From: Kalaharituber pfeilii
Taxonomy: Eukaryota; Ascomycota; Pezizomycetes; Pezizales; Pezizaceae
Length of the DNA: 64,000 nucleotides
Direction: 5' to 3'
Assembly: GCA_015179045.1 (NCBI GenBank)
Contig: WHUZ01000006.1
Span: 682,001-746,000 of the forward strand
In this document: piece after piece, positions 21,901 to 35,282 of the stretch
Numbering within the stretch: position 1 is the first letter of the stretch
Layout: every line of letters starts with the position of its first letter
The notes under the pieces: generated by a model
What the model saw: the letters and a program-made list of their open reading frames with translations, nothing else
The model's database searches: none
What the model was told of the DNA's origin: nothing
Position numbers and translations under genes: made by a program

Positions 21901-24900
21901 ATTATTTCCAGGCATTCCAATTTAGGAATACGCACGATAAAATTTTGGCCGCACGATATTTGGCTTTGACTTTCAGCGCTGGAAGCATGACCGACGATGG
22001 GAGACAGCGTGAAGATATTTCCACCACAGTTCTTTTCTTAGTGATACCTACAACTCGAGCGAGACAATTTGGTTCAGTGGGGGCAGATAGAGGGTTTGTA
22101 GCTGCTGAGAGTAGAAGCACATCAGATTCCACTACTGAGACCTTTTGCGACGCAAATTCAGCCTGGTCCATGGTCATATGTAGCTCTACAAAGTTATCAG
22201 CATTCATACGAGTCGCAAGCTCAATCGTAAAAACAGTAAAATTGTTTTCTTCTTTTGCTTTCCGAAATTGATTCCAGCATTCAAGCATCAGGAGAGGCTC
22301 AAAGGTGCTTTTATATTCCGACACATTCCGAAATGTATTGCTGACCATGGTATAATCCTTTGCACTAGAGCCGGGTGGGAAATCACTATTATGGAAGAAA
22401 TCCCAATTCAATATTCGACGATACAAAGGCGATAGATCAGGTGTCAGCCTAGCGCGCAGGTCCGCAGCGGAGCGCATCTGCTTTTGGACAGTGAAGTTTA
22501 CAGGCTGCCGGAAGCCAGGATGTGGCCCTTCCAGTAAAACTGTGGTTTTTTTGGCCTTGGTTGCAAGGGCAAAAAGGCCAGTACCATCATCGTCTTCATC
22601 TGCCTCCTCTTCAGATGATGATGTCTCTTCACCCGTGATTATCGTCGGTACTGTTTTTGTGAGCTGCTTGGGCTTAATGTTCATACCCTGCAAGGCAGAA
22701 CCAACAGTTGTTGATTGCATTGCAGCTTCCTTTTCCTTTCTCAATCTGATTCTCTCCGCAACATCCGCCCTTGCCCTTTCCAAAGCCAAATCTTTATGCT
22801 TGAATTTGAACTGGTCCATTGCAGAGGGCCGTGGTGTAACAGGCTTCGCTTTCTGCGGCGCCACAACAGCCATCGGCTTTTGCAATGGTTTTTGTTTATC
22901 ATGGACGACTGGTTTTTCAGATTTCTCTATTTCTTCGTCTGCAATATCATCATCATCCTGAATCTCAATAACATCTATTTCTTTGGCGCCTTTGGTAACA
23001 TCTATCGGTGCAGCCCACTGTGCTAATGTGACTTGCTTCTTCATATCTGATTTTCGCACGAATGGCTTTTCTACCGTGACTTTCCCACCACAAGCAGCTC
23101 TCAAATCGGCTTTTTGCTGCTCAGTCATGTTGGTTTGATACTTGTTTTGGCCTCCTCCGGATGCAAATTTCATTAATCTAGAGATTCCCTCAGGCTCAAC
23201 TGGAATATTTGCTTGTTCAAGCTGCTTCAGTATTTTGCAAAGCAAGCCATGACACAGCCGAAGGAGTGGCTCATCCCGAAGCCTAAGCCACATAGCTATT
23301 TTATGGATGCTCTTGTTACCACATTGTAATAACATGATCCCTGTTTTTGAAATTCTTTGAGAATTGGCCTCGAAAGCTGATTCAGGAACTAACGGTGCTA
23401 TTGCATGCTCAAATGCCGGGAAGCTAGAGAATAACAAATCCGCATATTCCATTGTATCCCGAGTGAATTCGACCAGAGCACCGCGATCCTGTGTCTTTCC
23501 GAACTGAATAGTTTCCTCAAATATAGCTCCGAGTAATTCCCATTGACATGTCCAAAAACGAGTCAGCATAGATTTCTCCGCCTCAGTAGAAAACTTCCCT
23601 TCCTGCAGTAACAATCCATCAGGAGAGTCACATAGAATCTGGACTAAATAAACGCAAGTCTTCACTAAACTTGGCATTGGTCCAAATGTCCGCATCATCG
23701 TAACTTGTTCAATACCCCACATAAAGGCCTCAATAGCGGTGTCGAAATGATTTGCCAACATAAGTGTCAAGCCATCGACCTTCCCGATAGTGTTGAATGC
23801 TTGTTTGATGATGTCTACACTAGGGAGATAATACCCATGTTCAGGCGAGAAGAGACTTGCTATCACAAATCTCCCAGCCTTGGAGTGGCGAAGGATTTGA
23901 ATCAGGTTACCCGGATCATACTCACTGACCCTGTTCAATATTTCTCCCACCGTCGCATTCAACAAACCCAGGGTCTTATTGAATTCGAGTTTCGCGGTCC
24001 GTAATGGAGATTCGTTGACCTTCGTCTCAGGGGCTGGCGATTTCTCTTCCTGAATTCTGATCTTCTCTAATCCAACGAGGTCTTGTAAACTCCCTAATAT
24101 CTCACACGCAAATTCCGTATCGTTAAGCACGAATTGATCGAGCACGGTATCATATAAATCTCGGAAATATGTTGTATTCGTGCCGCTGGGGACAGGTCTG
24201 TCTTTGGATAGTAATCGATAGTCCTGAGATACTACCCTGCAGTCCAGAATCAGAGCGCATTGAAGAACAATCTTCGCTTCCCGACTGGCCTCTAATAAAT
24301 TCTCACTCACTTCTTTAGGAGTTGTATTAGTTCCAGTGAGAACCCTTCGCAGCGGTGAAATATGCTGAGCGACCAATTTCAAAGCGGTACGGCAAAGGAT
24401 ATGGTCGACAGAGCCCGAAATTCCCTCTTTGGTGAGATCATCAAGAGACATCCGCAAAACAACTATGCCCATCTTCAGGCATAAAGCGGTGGCAAGTGGC
24501 TGATTCCTTGGATTTTGAAATTTATTCAAGAGATTAAATAGAAGATTTGAGGATGCTTGAGGTCTGTTTGAAGGTCGTAGAGTCTCAGAGAATGGTACGA
24601 TCCAGTTCATATAATGCTGCATTGTTTTGCTAAAGTTCTCTCCCTGGACATTGTCCTGTGAGACGGTCCCTTCAATTTGTGGATTTGCAAATACCCAGTC
24701 GACGAATGTGGTTGGACTGACAGGGGATGCCGCATCCCAAAAATCGTAACGAAGCTTCCGCATAAGTTCTCCAATTAATAATAAAATCGACTCCAGGTAC
24801 TTAGCTTTATCTGCCACATGATTGATGGTAAACTTGATCAGATCCTCGCTTGCACCGCAAATACATTTGAGGATAAGTTCACTGCTAGCATTTCGAATGA

Positions 24901-25849
24901 TATGTAGTGCGCCTACAAAGAAACGAGAGAGCTCATCTTCTGTGGTGTATTCAGTCGCTCGTCTTATTTGTTTCGTAAGAAACGATAGTAGTTCCTTCTC
25001 AAAATTGGTGGGCTCCATCGCAGGCAATCTTCTTTCACAAGTACAAATCGCCCAATCTCGCAATCCCTGATCTTTATCAAACAAAAAAACAATCATAGCA
25101 GGCAACTCATGATTAACTTTGAGTTTGTTTTTTTGCTGGACCGCGGTAAAAGTAAACTTGAAATATGATGCTAAAGGTTCATGGTAGAGTAAGGTTGGAT
25201 CACAAAGGACATCATACATGGCATAAAGAGCGCCTTTATCCAGATTATTGAGACGTTGTTTGTTTGGCGGAAGATTCCGAAGCAGTTGGTCGCTCTTTAG
25301 CAGCTGTGGGAGTATCCGGCCAACATCCCAATCTGTCAACAGCTCAAAGAAGTTTTCAATCTCTGTAAGATCATATTCCCTAGAGTAAAGAGGTAAGTTG
25401 CGGAAAATCCTGCTTCTGAAACTAAGAATACTCATACCGTTGCATGTCTACAAACATCTCCCGTTTTTTCTCATGAAACGTCTTGACACATTCTGCACAT
25501 CGAGATAACTGCTTTGTGAGTTGATTTTTCAACCACGGTAGAGTAGGATGAGAATCAATAGCAAACAGCTTAAGTAGTGTCTGGGTCCTGTCAATCCGCT
25601 GTTTGGTATCTAGAGCACACTCTTGTGGTTCCGCGCCCTCATCGAACTCTGTCAAATCGCAGAACCAGTGAAACTCGTCGGGTATGCTGGCCAAGGCTCT
25701 ATTTTGATTGATGATGTGAGTTAATTCCTATTATAGTAATCTGTTACAGATACATGTGTTCGCATATGTGTGCGCGAGGGATGTAGTAATGAGGTACAGA
25801 TGGGGGTTTACTTAAGAGCCTCCAGCATTTGCTGCTCTTCTGTGGCCAT
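18956..25849 (-). CDS. sen1: ATP-dependent RNA/DNA helicase Sen1 (UPF1-like SF1B)
   Basis: Sen1 unwinds RNA:DNA hybrids and helps terminate RNA polymerase II at non-coding RNA genes, with roles in R-loop removal. Eight exons: 25849-25812, 25698-25438, 25379-21936, 21879-21670, 21621-21608, 21555-20798, 20744-19146 and 19096-18956, about 2154 aa (yeast Sen1 is 2231). The N-terminal helical Sen1_N region spans roughly 1-1100. The helicase core has the Walker A GPPGSGKT (1318-1325), Walker B DEAA (near 1545) and VGDPKQLPPT. The 1B and RecA2 parts include IQYRMHPEI, DAFQGRE and GLTRAKSSL. The P-loop residues PPGSG are coded by a 14-nt micro-exon. After the core there are degenerate QETxxQDPR repeats and a CCHC zinc knuckle (CYRCGNHGHMKVVC, near 1980). 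The protein ends AADPFIRRKEKK. The last bases may be removed by another intron (18921-18980 region), which would change only the final few residues. Confidence 0.94.
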
Positions 25850-28800
25850 CGTGAACTCGGACTACGTCCGGGCACCTGCTTCTGCTGAAGCCAGGTAAGG
25901 GGTGGGTGCAATTATCTCAGATTTCGCTTTCAATGTGACTTTCTGACTGCTCGTGTACTATCGCGGTGTTTTGGACGGGGGCGCGGAGGGTAGTTCTGCT
26001 GATGTGCGCAGCTGACGGTGACGAGGTCTGCGAATGTGACGCGCGAACAATCAGGACGAAAAGTTATCGAGTGGAACGTGTAGTGTGCCCAATCGCTTTA
26101 TTAGCTGATCTTTCGCCGCAAAGCTAGTGCTGGTGTGTGCGCTAGTGTACCCTGCGCGCACGTATGACTGACTAATCCCATGCCAAGCGCAGAAGCAGAC
26201 TTTCGCTCAAGCCACGAAGCGGTACCTACAGTGCTCTGCAAGCAATGATCAGGGTAACTGGGGCTCAATGGGCACGAGAAACCGAGGCCAAAGGCATGCG
26301 GCAGCCATGTATTGAAGAGGACTATGAGGTGCCTGAGGTATTACTGCAATATATTACACCACTGTCTCAGTTGTTAGTCTCAAGATTCCTGATCCTTTTC
26401 CTCAGGGTCGCTCAGTCAAGTTTTATCACCCAGTTGGACCTCCCGAGATGTCTATTCGCTCACGCTATCTTGCTTTCCTCCAACCTAGGTGCTATTGGTG
26501 CAACTGCGTTAGGCTATGAGGCATCCTGACATAGGGACTCTACAACGCGACATCGTGGTATTGAGAATGGGGGCTTCAGTGCATGAGGTTTGGAACAACC
26601 AAGCTTTGCTGTCCTCAATATAGACGGTGTGGAGAATATGTGTTGCGCTGCCAGCCAGCCTATTGCAGATGTAATGGAAGCGTTCCCTCTCCTACCCTAC
26701 AGGGATTCCGATGCCGAGTCGTCCTCGACTCGGTTCAATGCCTTATGGTATTGATAAGTTTTCGTGCAGCAATGCGGAGACAATTGCATCAACCTATGAT
26801 GACGACTCTATCTGGACAAGGCAGTTACTGTACTTGTGTTCTTGAATCTATGGGCATTAAGACTACCTTTTTCATTACCTTGATAAGGGGTCTTTAGGTG
26901 AACCTAATCTACCATGGGCGGCCGTGCTTGGTGGAATGTATCGAAGTGGTGATCGGAATTAAAGGCATACAATAGACCCACTTGATTAGTCTGGTTGCAT
27001 AACCCCTATCGCACTTTGATCTCGATGCTTTGTCAGAATACGAAAGGCGTCTGCAGATGGCACTTGCAGAGCTAGAGTTGCCCTCAAAAATATCATGGGG
27101 ATATATGTCACTTGTATGCATCCTCCATGCAGACGTGGTAGTCCAGCATGCCTGACTGCCCAGAATAGTTTGGTTTATGTTATTTGCTGGGACCTCAATA
27201 CCGACTATTACAATAATACACCCACACTAATTGATAAATCGAAAAATATTGTCTCACGTCTTTTGACTACGGTTGATCGTAGAATCATGATTTTATATGA
27301 ACCGCTCACAATATTCATTGCCAAACAGTTTTTCAATCTTGCAAATTAGGTATTGGTATCGGGTAGTCTTTTGAGCATAACACTCAGACAGTAGCGTTGG
27401 CATGTAAGCAAAACCCGACTCCTATGATTTACGTGGAGACTACCTCTGAGAATGAAATGGCTCTATTCTTCACTTTTATCTTCATTTTTAAATGAATCTG
27501 GTTCCTTTGGCACACTTCGGTATCCTCTCGAGTTTCTACAAGTGGTATTCCAGCTCAATCAATAAAACTGAGGCATCAATTATGCAAATCACATCTGGCC
27601 ATCGCACTGGTCATGATACGGAAGTTGACATTTATGCGAGAAAACATGTTCCGCCAACGCACGGGGGGGATGTGAGAAGCCGCGAGGGTTGCTGGATAGT
27701 ATCAGTACACTATTATCGTATCGTATAATCTGAGACTTCCCCAGTGTCACATAATCACAGTAACAACCACATTAAGTACTATCTCAAATTGGGCACGAGT
27801 CACGCATCTCTATATTCTTGCAATATCACATCATTGAAATATCCCGGTTTAGCGCTTCTGTACTCTTGTTTCCACAGGAGAGAACTCTGGGATAGTTCTT
27901 TACCTTGATAAGAAATATCTGAATTGCCTCTTTTGTCAGCCGGGCCGCGGTATTGGTCAGTTATTTTCGGCGACTATTGAATTATCTGGGGTCGCCGCTT
28001 GTGGATCACGCAATGCCTGTCCCTTCTCCGTATGCAACTGGTATTACCGAAGTTAGAATGAGCGTGCGAAGCACAATTATTCCCCTTGCATAATTTTTCT
28101 TTTTCGCACTGCTTTCATCAAAGCCGACCAAGCAAAAACTCGCTTGAACCGAGATGAGTTTGATGATCCTACTAGCAGCTGAAGATTACTTCGGAGCTAG
28201 GGTATTCTCAGCCACTGCGGAGAATTAGTAGCATAATTCTGCATTTCCACCTGCTGTCCACTTGGTCCATGCGGGCGGGGGGGGGGGGGGGGGGGGGGGG
28301 CGAAACGTTCGCTAAAGACTCGATACCCCTACCGGAAGCCCCTAGCCCATAAAAGGCTTCGTGCTGCCGGATTCAGCGCCAGTCCGTGCTGACATGACCG
28401 AGGTAGCCAGCCCTGGCCCTCCCACGGAATGCTTTCTCTGCGATTCTGCGATAGCTGCGGGTGCAGCCCCCACCCTGCCGACCACCCCATGTCCAGGCAG
28501 CGAGCGCGGTGCTTCGAGCGGCTGCAATGGGCCATGAACGGGAAGCCCAGCGGCTCACAACGCAGGGGGCCGGACGGGTGAGCCGGCTGCCTCAGCCAGG
28601 CCTTAGACAGTGCCGAGCAATCGAGCGGAAGATTCAGTCGCAGTGCAGGCAGCCTGTAAGGCTTCAACCACTTGCCACTTGACTGTGTATTTATCTCTGT
28701 CCTTGCAGCTGCCGCCCTCTGCCCCCCCCTCCCCCCCCCCAATATGCACTGTCCTATTCTTATCCCATACAGAGCCAAACAACCTCAAAAGCTCTAGGCA

Positions 28801-29551
28801 GTCTCCGTTCGAGTCACCGCCGCCTAGTGTATATCATCCTAAAAGGGTTTCCACCTTTGTCCACCTGAGTAAGCGGAGAAAGTGTGTGGTAGAGCATCTG
28901 TTGGTCACACCAATAAATGAAATCCGAAACTGCATCTGAATACTACCTCTCTTGACCTTGTTTCAAACCTATACCTCAGATTTTCTTGGGCAATAACTAG
29001 AAGAGAGAGTAATTCCAGAATCCTGCAAACTTAACCCCCCAAGCCCTGGATTTACTAGAGATCACACAGTCCCGAACCAGCCTTACATTTAGTGGATATC
29101 TCATCAGGAAGGGCATAGCCCTTAAGGTTTGTTCCTCCGAGTTACGAGTTGCAATAGCGCACAATTCTCTCCATCTCTCATTTCTGCATGTTGCGAGCTT
29201 ATCTCCATTGCGTCTGTATCGCCATATTGACGGTGAAGCTGATCCGCTCCGTGTCTTAATCAGTCCTTTGATTCAGAAGCAGCTTCTGCCGTCTGCCTGA
29301 TCCCTAAAATCGCAAAAAGGCTAGCTGCATGCTATCGGGCAAAACTCTACTACCCCTAGGTCATATCCAACGACGTTAGCTGCTGTGTACTGGTGTGTTG
29401 ATTTTCGAACACCTGTGATATTGCGCACGGTGAAGACCACCATTTAGATACCAACTTGGATGCTATGACCACGGTACCTATCTATTCAGATTCCGATAAA
29501 GTTTATGGTACCCTCAAAATCGATATCTAATATCTCTCTCAGACACTTAAC
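25850..29551. other. Gene-poor 3.7 kb
   Basis: No intact gene is resolved. A poly-G run lies at about 28277-28300 and a GC-rich patch at 28340-28620. Around 26240-27350 several short frames look weakly coding but are broken by stops and match nothing I know; this could be a decayed gene or transposon. Confidence 0.45.
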
Positions 29552-31429
29552 ATGCCATTGTATAAAATGGCGAGAAAACCCGTTCCACATTATGTGGACG
29601 CCCCTCCTCCAGCACAGGCGATCATGATTGAGGACATCAAGCACCCTGTCATAGACTATCACAGCTCTTCCGCCTCTGCTACGCCGCAATATCGGATATT
29701 TCCAGGGCCAAGCGATTTGGAATTTTCACGAACACATAATAATCCTTGGATAGACACATTCTATCCGTTGACGCAAATGAGCACTGGGCGAGTCACGACA
29801 GGAACTCAGGAATTGGCAGAATTCTTAAAGTCTTCAAAGCCTGAAGACTTTGGTGCAAGGCAATCAGGCTCTGCTGATGAGCTTTCCCTATCAGGTTCGA
29901 ACGGTCCAAAGAAACGCCGTTTCTTAAGAATCTCAACACCACGAGAACACTCTGAAAAACCTCGAATTCAATCGCCTTCACCTCTCCGATTGCCTCACGT
30001 CGTTTCGAAAACAACTTCACAAGGGAACCCCTACTTGCAGATTCAGGTTGATTACCATAATTGTGGGACTTCGAGCAATGCGCAAATGTTGGAGACTACT
30101 ACCGACAACGGAAATACGAATATCCCGACGTTGGATGCGGTTAACTTGTATTATGACCAAGTTGCTGCGAAAAAAGATAGTTTCTACAGAAAAAATTCAA
30201 GTAATCCCTCTATGACAACCCCATTGGCATCACCACCTCCTTGGAGTCCCCCAGAACCTCAACCATCAATTGCGGCTACCGATGCTTACCAGAATTTTCT
30301 ATGCCCGTATGCAGAACCTTCGCCTAAGCCGCAGAAAAAGGCTCCCATGCTTCCGTTACTTCAAACAGACTTCGAGAAAACTCAAGGTCCAATTCCACAA
30401 ATCCAGGATCGAACATACCGGGCACCACATTCGCCACATAGAGATGCTGATAAAACTGACCGCATAAGCTCGGGTTCGACAGAATTAGGATCTTACTATA
30501 GTTCGCAAGTACAACAAGAGCCATTATCTAGGAATTACCATGATCAGTTAATTCGCCCATCCGCCAAACAGGCGCATACTGTCGATGAGAAGGCCTCGTC
30601 AGTTGAAGGCATTAAAATAAGGAAACTGACCAGACCAGGCCCTCCTCCTAACAAAGGATTACCTTCTTTGCCAGAAGTGCACGATATTTCCACGTTATCT
30701 GGACGTTCTGTTATTCCGCACCAGGGTGCTCGGCGTTCACAGTCGCCGATGCTGGCCTCGCCACTTGAGGAAGACGGAATACAGAGCATTGAAAAGGTCA
30801 AAAGAGGAGAGCGGGTAAAAGCGCGTAAAGTACGAGATATGAAAGCTATACAACAGAAAAAATTGCAAGAGGCACTACGACTACTTGATGTTGATGCTGA
30901 AGGGAAGGAGAAGGTTTTTCAAGGCCCCTCGACTGTCAGTCCAGTTTCACCAATGGTGGGGTTAACAGAAAACGGGAGCCAAAAGGCAACAGCGAATGAC
31001 TCAACAAGCGGGACTAAGGCCTCGTCCACTGTCCATGCGAAACATCAACTACATATTAACACCCACGATGCTCCTACTCCTCCGCATTCGCCTAGCCCCG
31101 TGAGTCATCAACCTAGCGGCCGAGAACCGCAAAGCATGCCGTTACCCATCCAGTCTCTCGCTAATCCAATGGGCACAAGCATTCCAAAGGCCCTAGAAGC
31201 ATCAACTGCAAGACAGAAAGACTTGGAAGACAGGCTTGAGATGATGGAACGTAAATATATGATCCTTGAACAAGCGCTCATCACAGTTCTTCAGAGGACA
31301 TGCCCTCACCGAAGTGAGAGCAGTTCTATCGAGAGTCTTCTTGCCGACTTTCGACTTGCTCATCCTGGTAATGGTTGGGCCAATGCATTTCCATTAGAGA
31401 AAGATCTTAAGCAGAACACTGGTATATAA
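29552..31429 (+). CDS. Hypothetical disordered protein with C-terminal coiled coil
   Basis: A single uninterrupted frame of 625 codons, which is far longer than chance here. I do not recognise a family. Most of it is Ser/Pro-rich and probably disordered, with polyproline-like spots (ASPPPWSPPEPQPS, RPGPPPNKGLPSLPE) that could bind SH3 or WW domains. A basic, helical patch follows near 420-450 (RGERVKARKVRDMKAIQQKK), a sequence style often seen in uncharacterised fungal proteins. Near 540-590 a predicted coiled coil runs through RQKDLEDRLEMMERKYMILE. No signal peptide or membrane segment is visible. MALYK-type start context gives two close ATGs (29552 and 29567); either is possible. It stands alone between two gene-free regions. 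A cytoskeletal or signalling scaffold is conceivable but unproved. Confidence 0.75.
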   Translation: MPLYKMARKPVPHYVDAPPPAQAIMIEDIKHPVIDYHSSSASATPQYRIFPGPSDLEFSRTHNNPWIDTFYPLTQMSTGRVTTGTQELAEFLKSSKPEDFGARQSGSADELSLSGSNGPKKRRFLRISTPREHSEKPRIQSPSPLRLPHVVSKTTSQGNPYLQIQVDYHNCGTSSNAQMLETTTDNGNTNIPTLDAVNLYYDQVAAKKDSFYRKNSSNPSMTTPLASPPPWSPPEPQPSIAATDAYQNFLCPYAEPSPKPQKKAPMLPLLQTDFEKTQGPIPQIQDRTYRAPHSPHRDADKTDRISSGSTELGSYYSSQVQQEPLSRNYHDQLIRPSAKQAHTVDEKASSVEGIKIRKLTRPGPPPNKGLPSLPEVHDISTLSGRSVIPHQGARRSQSPMLASPLEEDGIQSIEKVKRGERVKARKVRDMKAIQQKKLQEALRLLDVDAEGKEKVFQGPSTVSPVSPMVGLTENGSQKATANDSTSGTKASSTVHAKHQLHINTHDAPTPPHSPSPVSHQPSGREPQSMPLPIQSLANPMGTSIPKALEASTARQKDLEDRLEMMERKYMILEQALITVLQRTCPHRSESSSIESLLADFRLAHPGNGWANAFPLEKDLKQNTGI

Positions 31430-34296
31430 AAAGAGGAAAAAAAAAATTATGTTCTTATTTTCATATACATCTCATTACACTTGACTACTTTCATTACAAA
31501 TACGTGTATTCCTTTTTTTTGTCGCGGTTTTGGGCTAGCATGTTCAGGAGTACTTCTAGCGTTATTTGGATTTTTGAAAATATTTTGGGATTTGTAGTAA
31601 CATAGGCATTATAAAGCAGAGTATATTTCATTATTCACAACTTCCTCCTTTCATGGTACTTATACTTTTGACGATGGTTGAATTTCCTTTTTTTTTTTTT
31701 TTTCTTTTTTTTTTTTTCTCGGTTGAACAATGAGTCTTCTGATGCGGTGACGACTAACCGTCTTGCAAACGTTCTTCAGATACCGGGATGACAGTTCTGA
31801 ACTAGAATGGGTTTGGCGGAGTTTTCTCATTGCTTTTCTTGCACGGATTGTTATTTCTGCTTCGGTTTACAATTGGGCTTACGGCACTTTAAGTTACTCT
31901 CTGGCTTCCCCTGTTTGTTAGATTTCGTTCGGAATACTTGCTGCATCTTGATCGGTATTTTTTACTTTACCTCTTTCGAAATATGGGCAGTTGGTTTATG
32001 AGAGTACGACTCGGCTTAGGGTAGAGGATTAGTAACACGTTTGAAGAAGATATACTAAAGCATAGTTACATACATGCATCTTCTACGACATTTGAAACAT
32101 GCGAGTTTATGATCGCTTTCCTGCTGAGTATTGGGGATAAATTAGCACACAGTACTTGGTCAGTGTGACGCTCTCATGTAAATTTCTGATGGCTGGATCA
32201 TTGAACAATTGGCAAGTCCTTGACAAGAAATTTTATAAGAATATAGGCGTTTAAATTATCACAATGTGTGTTAGGTAGATCCAGTTGCAATTAGAGGCTG
32301 AGAAGAAGCTTAAATTGTGGTTTGTTTGGTGACAGGTCACAGGTACGTTCGTTGCAACATAGCTCCCTTAAATTTAAGTTTACTTTTACCCACAAGCACA
32401 TACAGTTCAGCGTCGGTACCTGGGAAAAACCGCATGCACGCACGCGTGCGGCGCTGCTACAGCTGTCAAGTGTACTGTACCTCAGGTGTGTGTTGTTGAC
32501 ATCAGCGATGTGTGTGGTGGAGTCTGATGGGGATATGGCTGAGGTATAGTACTATCAATTTCACGGGAGGGCGCGCAGTATACACCTCAGTTTCGTATGA
32601 GAAATAGACTCCCGAGGTTAATTTGTGACATGTGCATACAAGTACCTACGTACATACTTATGTACATAAATAATTCCGCGAGCTGAATGGGTAGAGTACA
32701 GAATTCATGGCGAAGATACACTTTTTGATAATTATGCGGACAGAAGACCGTCTAGTCCTGCGAACATGGGTATAAATATATATCGATGTAATGTGACGAC
32801 CATAAAAGCGAGTTCGCTTTTGTAGGGTAGCACAGACTCCCAAGATTATACTATTGATTAATAGAGTACATGTTAATAACAAAAGTATTGCAACTACTGC
32901 ACGTTGTATGCTAGCCTTTGCAGATAACGAATCAGCTGCCAGCCTTGGTGAACTGGCCAACCCAGAGTAGCAATTTTCTTTTGATGTACAGTAGATTGAT
33001 CTGCTCTTGCAGCGTGCAATAACTTGATGGTTCCAGCCAGGCAAACGGCATATATGCCGCAAAATTCACATTCACGATAAATTCCACATGTTAGCTTTAC
33101 GATACTGAGTATATTATCCGAAGGTAAGCAAATATAGTGCTGGGCCCGATCACTCTATGGAATCTTGAAAAGTACAGCCACGGCCTGGAAATTCGAGAGC
33201 TCTACCGCATATAGATGGTTGCAGTGCAAATTTATTACGTATGACCCAGACTGATACTAAGCGATGTGAATTACGAAATGCAAAAATCACACGGTCGGGG
33301 GTCGTGTAACCAGACCACACAAACCAGACTAACTGCAAAAAGCCTCATGGCTAGCCCGTTTTCTCACATCACATATGCAGAAGTAACATACAGTAGTTCC
33401 TAATCCCAGTAATCAACCAACATCACCTTTCCATCTCGAGCTCCATGACACAATTGACTGTCAGTACCTGTGAATATGAGTGGTGCTAGAGAAATTGCGA
33501 GCACAGTCTCATACTAAACAGATATGATGGCTGATGTAAGGACTGTATATGCGAGATAAGTTTAAACAAACCCCTTGATTTAATTGCATTCCTCAAACAA
33601 ATCTTGTCAATCTAGACGTAGACACACGTTGCAACCGACAGAGCTGTCGATAGACATCGTGCATATGAGCCGTTTCGAAAGGGGAGGAAGTGATACAAAA
33701 GGGTGCCACTTCACGCCAATATGCAATCTAAGAGTCTGATTGTTCTGTAGTTCTCTGTCTTAATCAGTTCCCTGATTATGAATGTAAGACAGATGAGTAT
33801 CTATGGTAGGGTGTTAAGCCAGTCCACGGGAAGGGAGTTTGATAGTTAGAGTTATGTTCAACTGCATTCAGAATAGTCTAGTTTCAGTTAAGTACAGCAT
33901 CTCATGACCTTCCCGCCTGCTCCCGATCGAGGACAGAATTAAGACATAGGGAATCTGTACTAAGATATAGGCATAGGTAAAGCCCCATTCCGAGACGTAC
34001 CGTTTTATGATCGACGCTGCCAATCTCGAGGGCTTGGGAAGCAGTCGTGTAAACAGGTGTACTTACTTTAGATATACCCGAAACAGGGCGAGAACAGTCT
34101 CAAATTAGAATATTACCATGAAGATTTTGGGCTCACCTGCAGCTGCAATGTTCGCCCTGTACTCGAGTGTCCGCATATCATCCATAACATCCTGTCTGGA
34201 AATGAGAACTCCGAACGGGCCATTTACCGCACGAAGTTAGGGTCATTTTATCACCACAGGCGTAGGGCACTCGCTTAAATTGCCGTTTCGAACAGA

Positions 34297-34334
34297 CTAG
34301 TAGTGACCGGCCTCCCGACCGTGAGGCGCGCTGC
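34297..34334. repeat. Direct repeat copy 1
   Basis: It shares GTGAGGCGCGCTGCAGCGAG exactly, and looser similarity over about 40 bp, with a second copy near 34510-34550. Confidence 0.7.
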
Positions 34335-34509
34335 AGCGAGGGTAAAGTGGGATCAGGCTGCGTAGATACATTGTGAGGGGGGATCTGGCGTTGTTGCCAT
34401 CAAGGTGTGCCTTACACGTGATTGTAGCGAGGAGCCAAATGATCTTTTTATCAATGGAGGTGTGCTTTTTTCTTGGCTATTATTCCAGTACAATAGTAGA
34501 TAGACTAGC

Positions 34510-34550
34510 AATGACCCCTCTCCCGACTGTGAGGCGCGCTGCAGCGAGGT
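34510..34550. repeat. Direct repeat copy 2
   Basis: Second copy of the repeat at 34297, about 213 bp downstream in the same orientation. Both copies follow a GACTAG motif, which suggests two related short insertions or an old duplication. Confidence 0.7.
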
Positions 34551-35282
34551 GAGGCCGTACCCACTCGGGGGGTCGATGCCACTTGAGAGGGGTGGCGTGA
34601 AGGGGGGGGTGGTTGATGGGGTCACAGTACTATGTATGTATTGAGTGGTTGCCGCTGAGAGATTAGCTTGACAGGATGTGTTTTTTGTGGCGAAGGAATA
34701 GTACGCATGACTGATATGCCTTGGTGTTGTGATCAGTATTGTGCACTTCGTTATCTGGATAAGGGCGGAACGGGAATTTTGAATGCCTGTACTAGTATGT
34801 AACGTGTCTAAGGGTAGTCTCGTAACCAGGTCTAAGGGACCTGGATGCAGTGAGTTGAGTATCAAAATTCGATTGGAAATTAAACTGCGTTTGCGAATGG
34901 ATTACATGTCTTCATGTGACAAACATAACAGTTGTAAATACACACTCGAGTACATCAAGGAAATATATAAGTGGAGTACTTGGTACAGTACTTATGGTTT
35001 CTGAATCATGTGGTCACCAGGACATGAGATATCACCCAAGTACTCTCCGCAATACTTAGCAAGAGGAAAAAAAGAAGGATTCATACTGTGGTCTGTTGCA
35101 CTACCCCGTGCCCCTCCCCCTCGTAGGGGAGTATACTCATTGAACCTGTATGTCCTAGAAAAGAAGAAACGATACATCTGGATGCATCGCGTCGCCAAAT
35201 CTATGTCCAGATACATACCTTTAGGTAGTATTCTGTATCAAAAGCTGAAAACAGTAAATACTTAAAATAATTACATACTATA

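Noticed and set aside
25380..25437. Separate gene start MSILSFRSRIF for the large Sen1 frame
   Set aside because: This is a 58-nt intron read through; joining 25438 to 25379 gives the conserved QREYDLTEIENFFELL.
26245..27350. Series of weakly coding-like short frames
   Set aside because: Many stops, no shared phase across plausible introns and no family match; may be a decayed gene, but I cannot support a pseudogene call.
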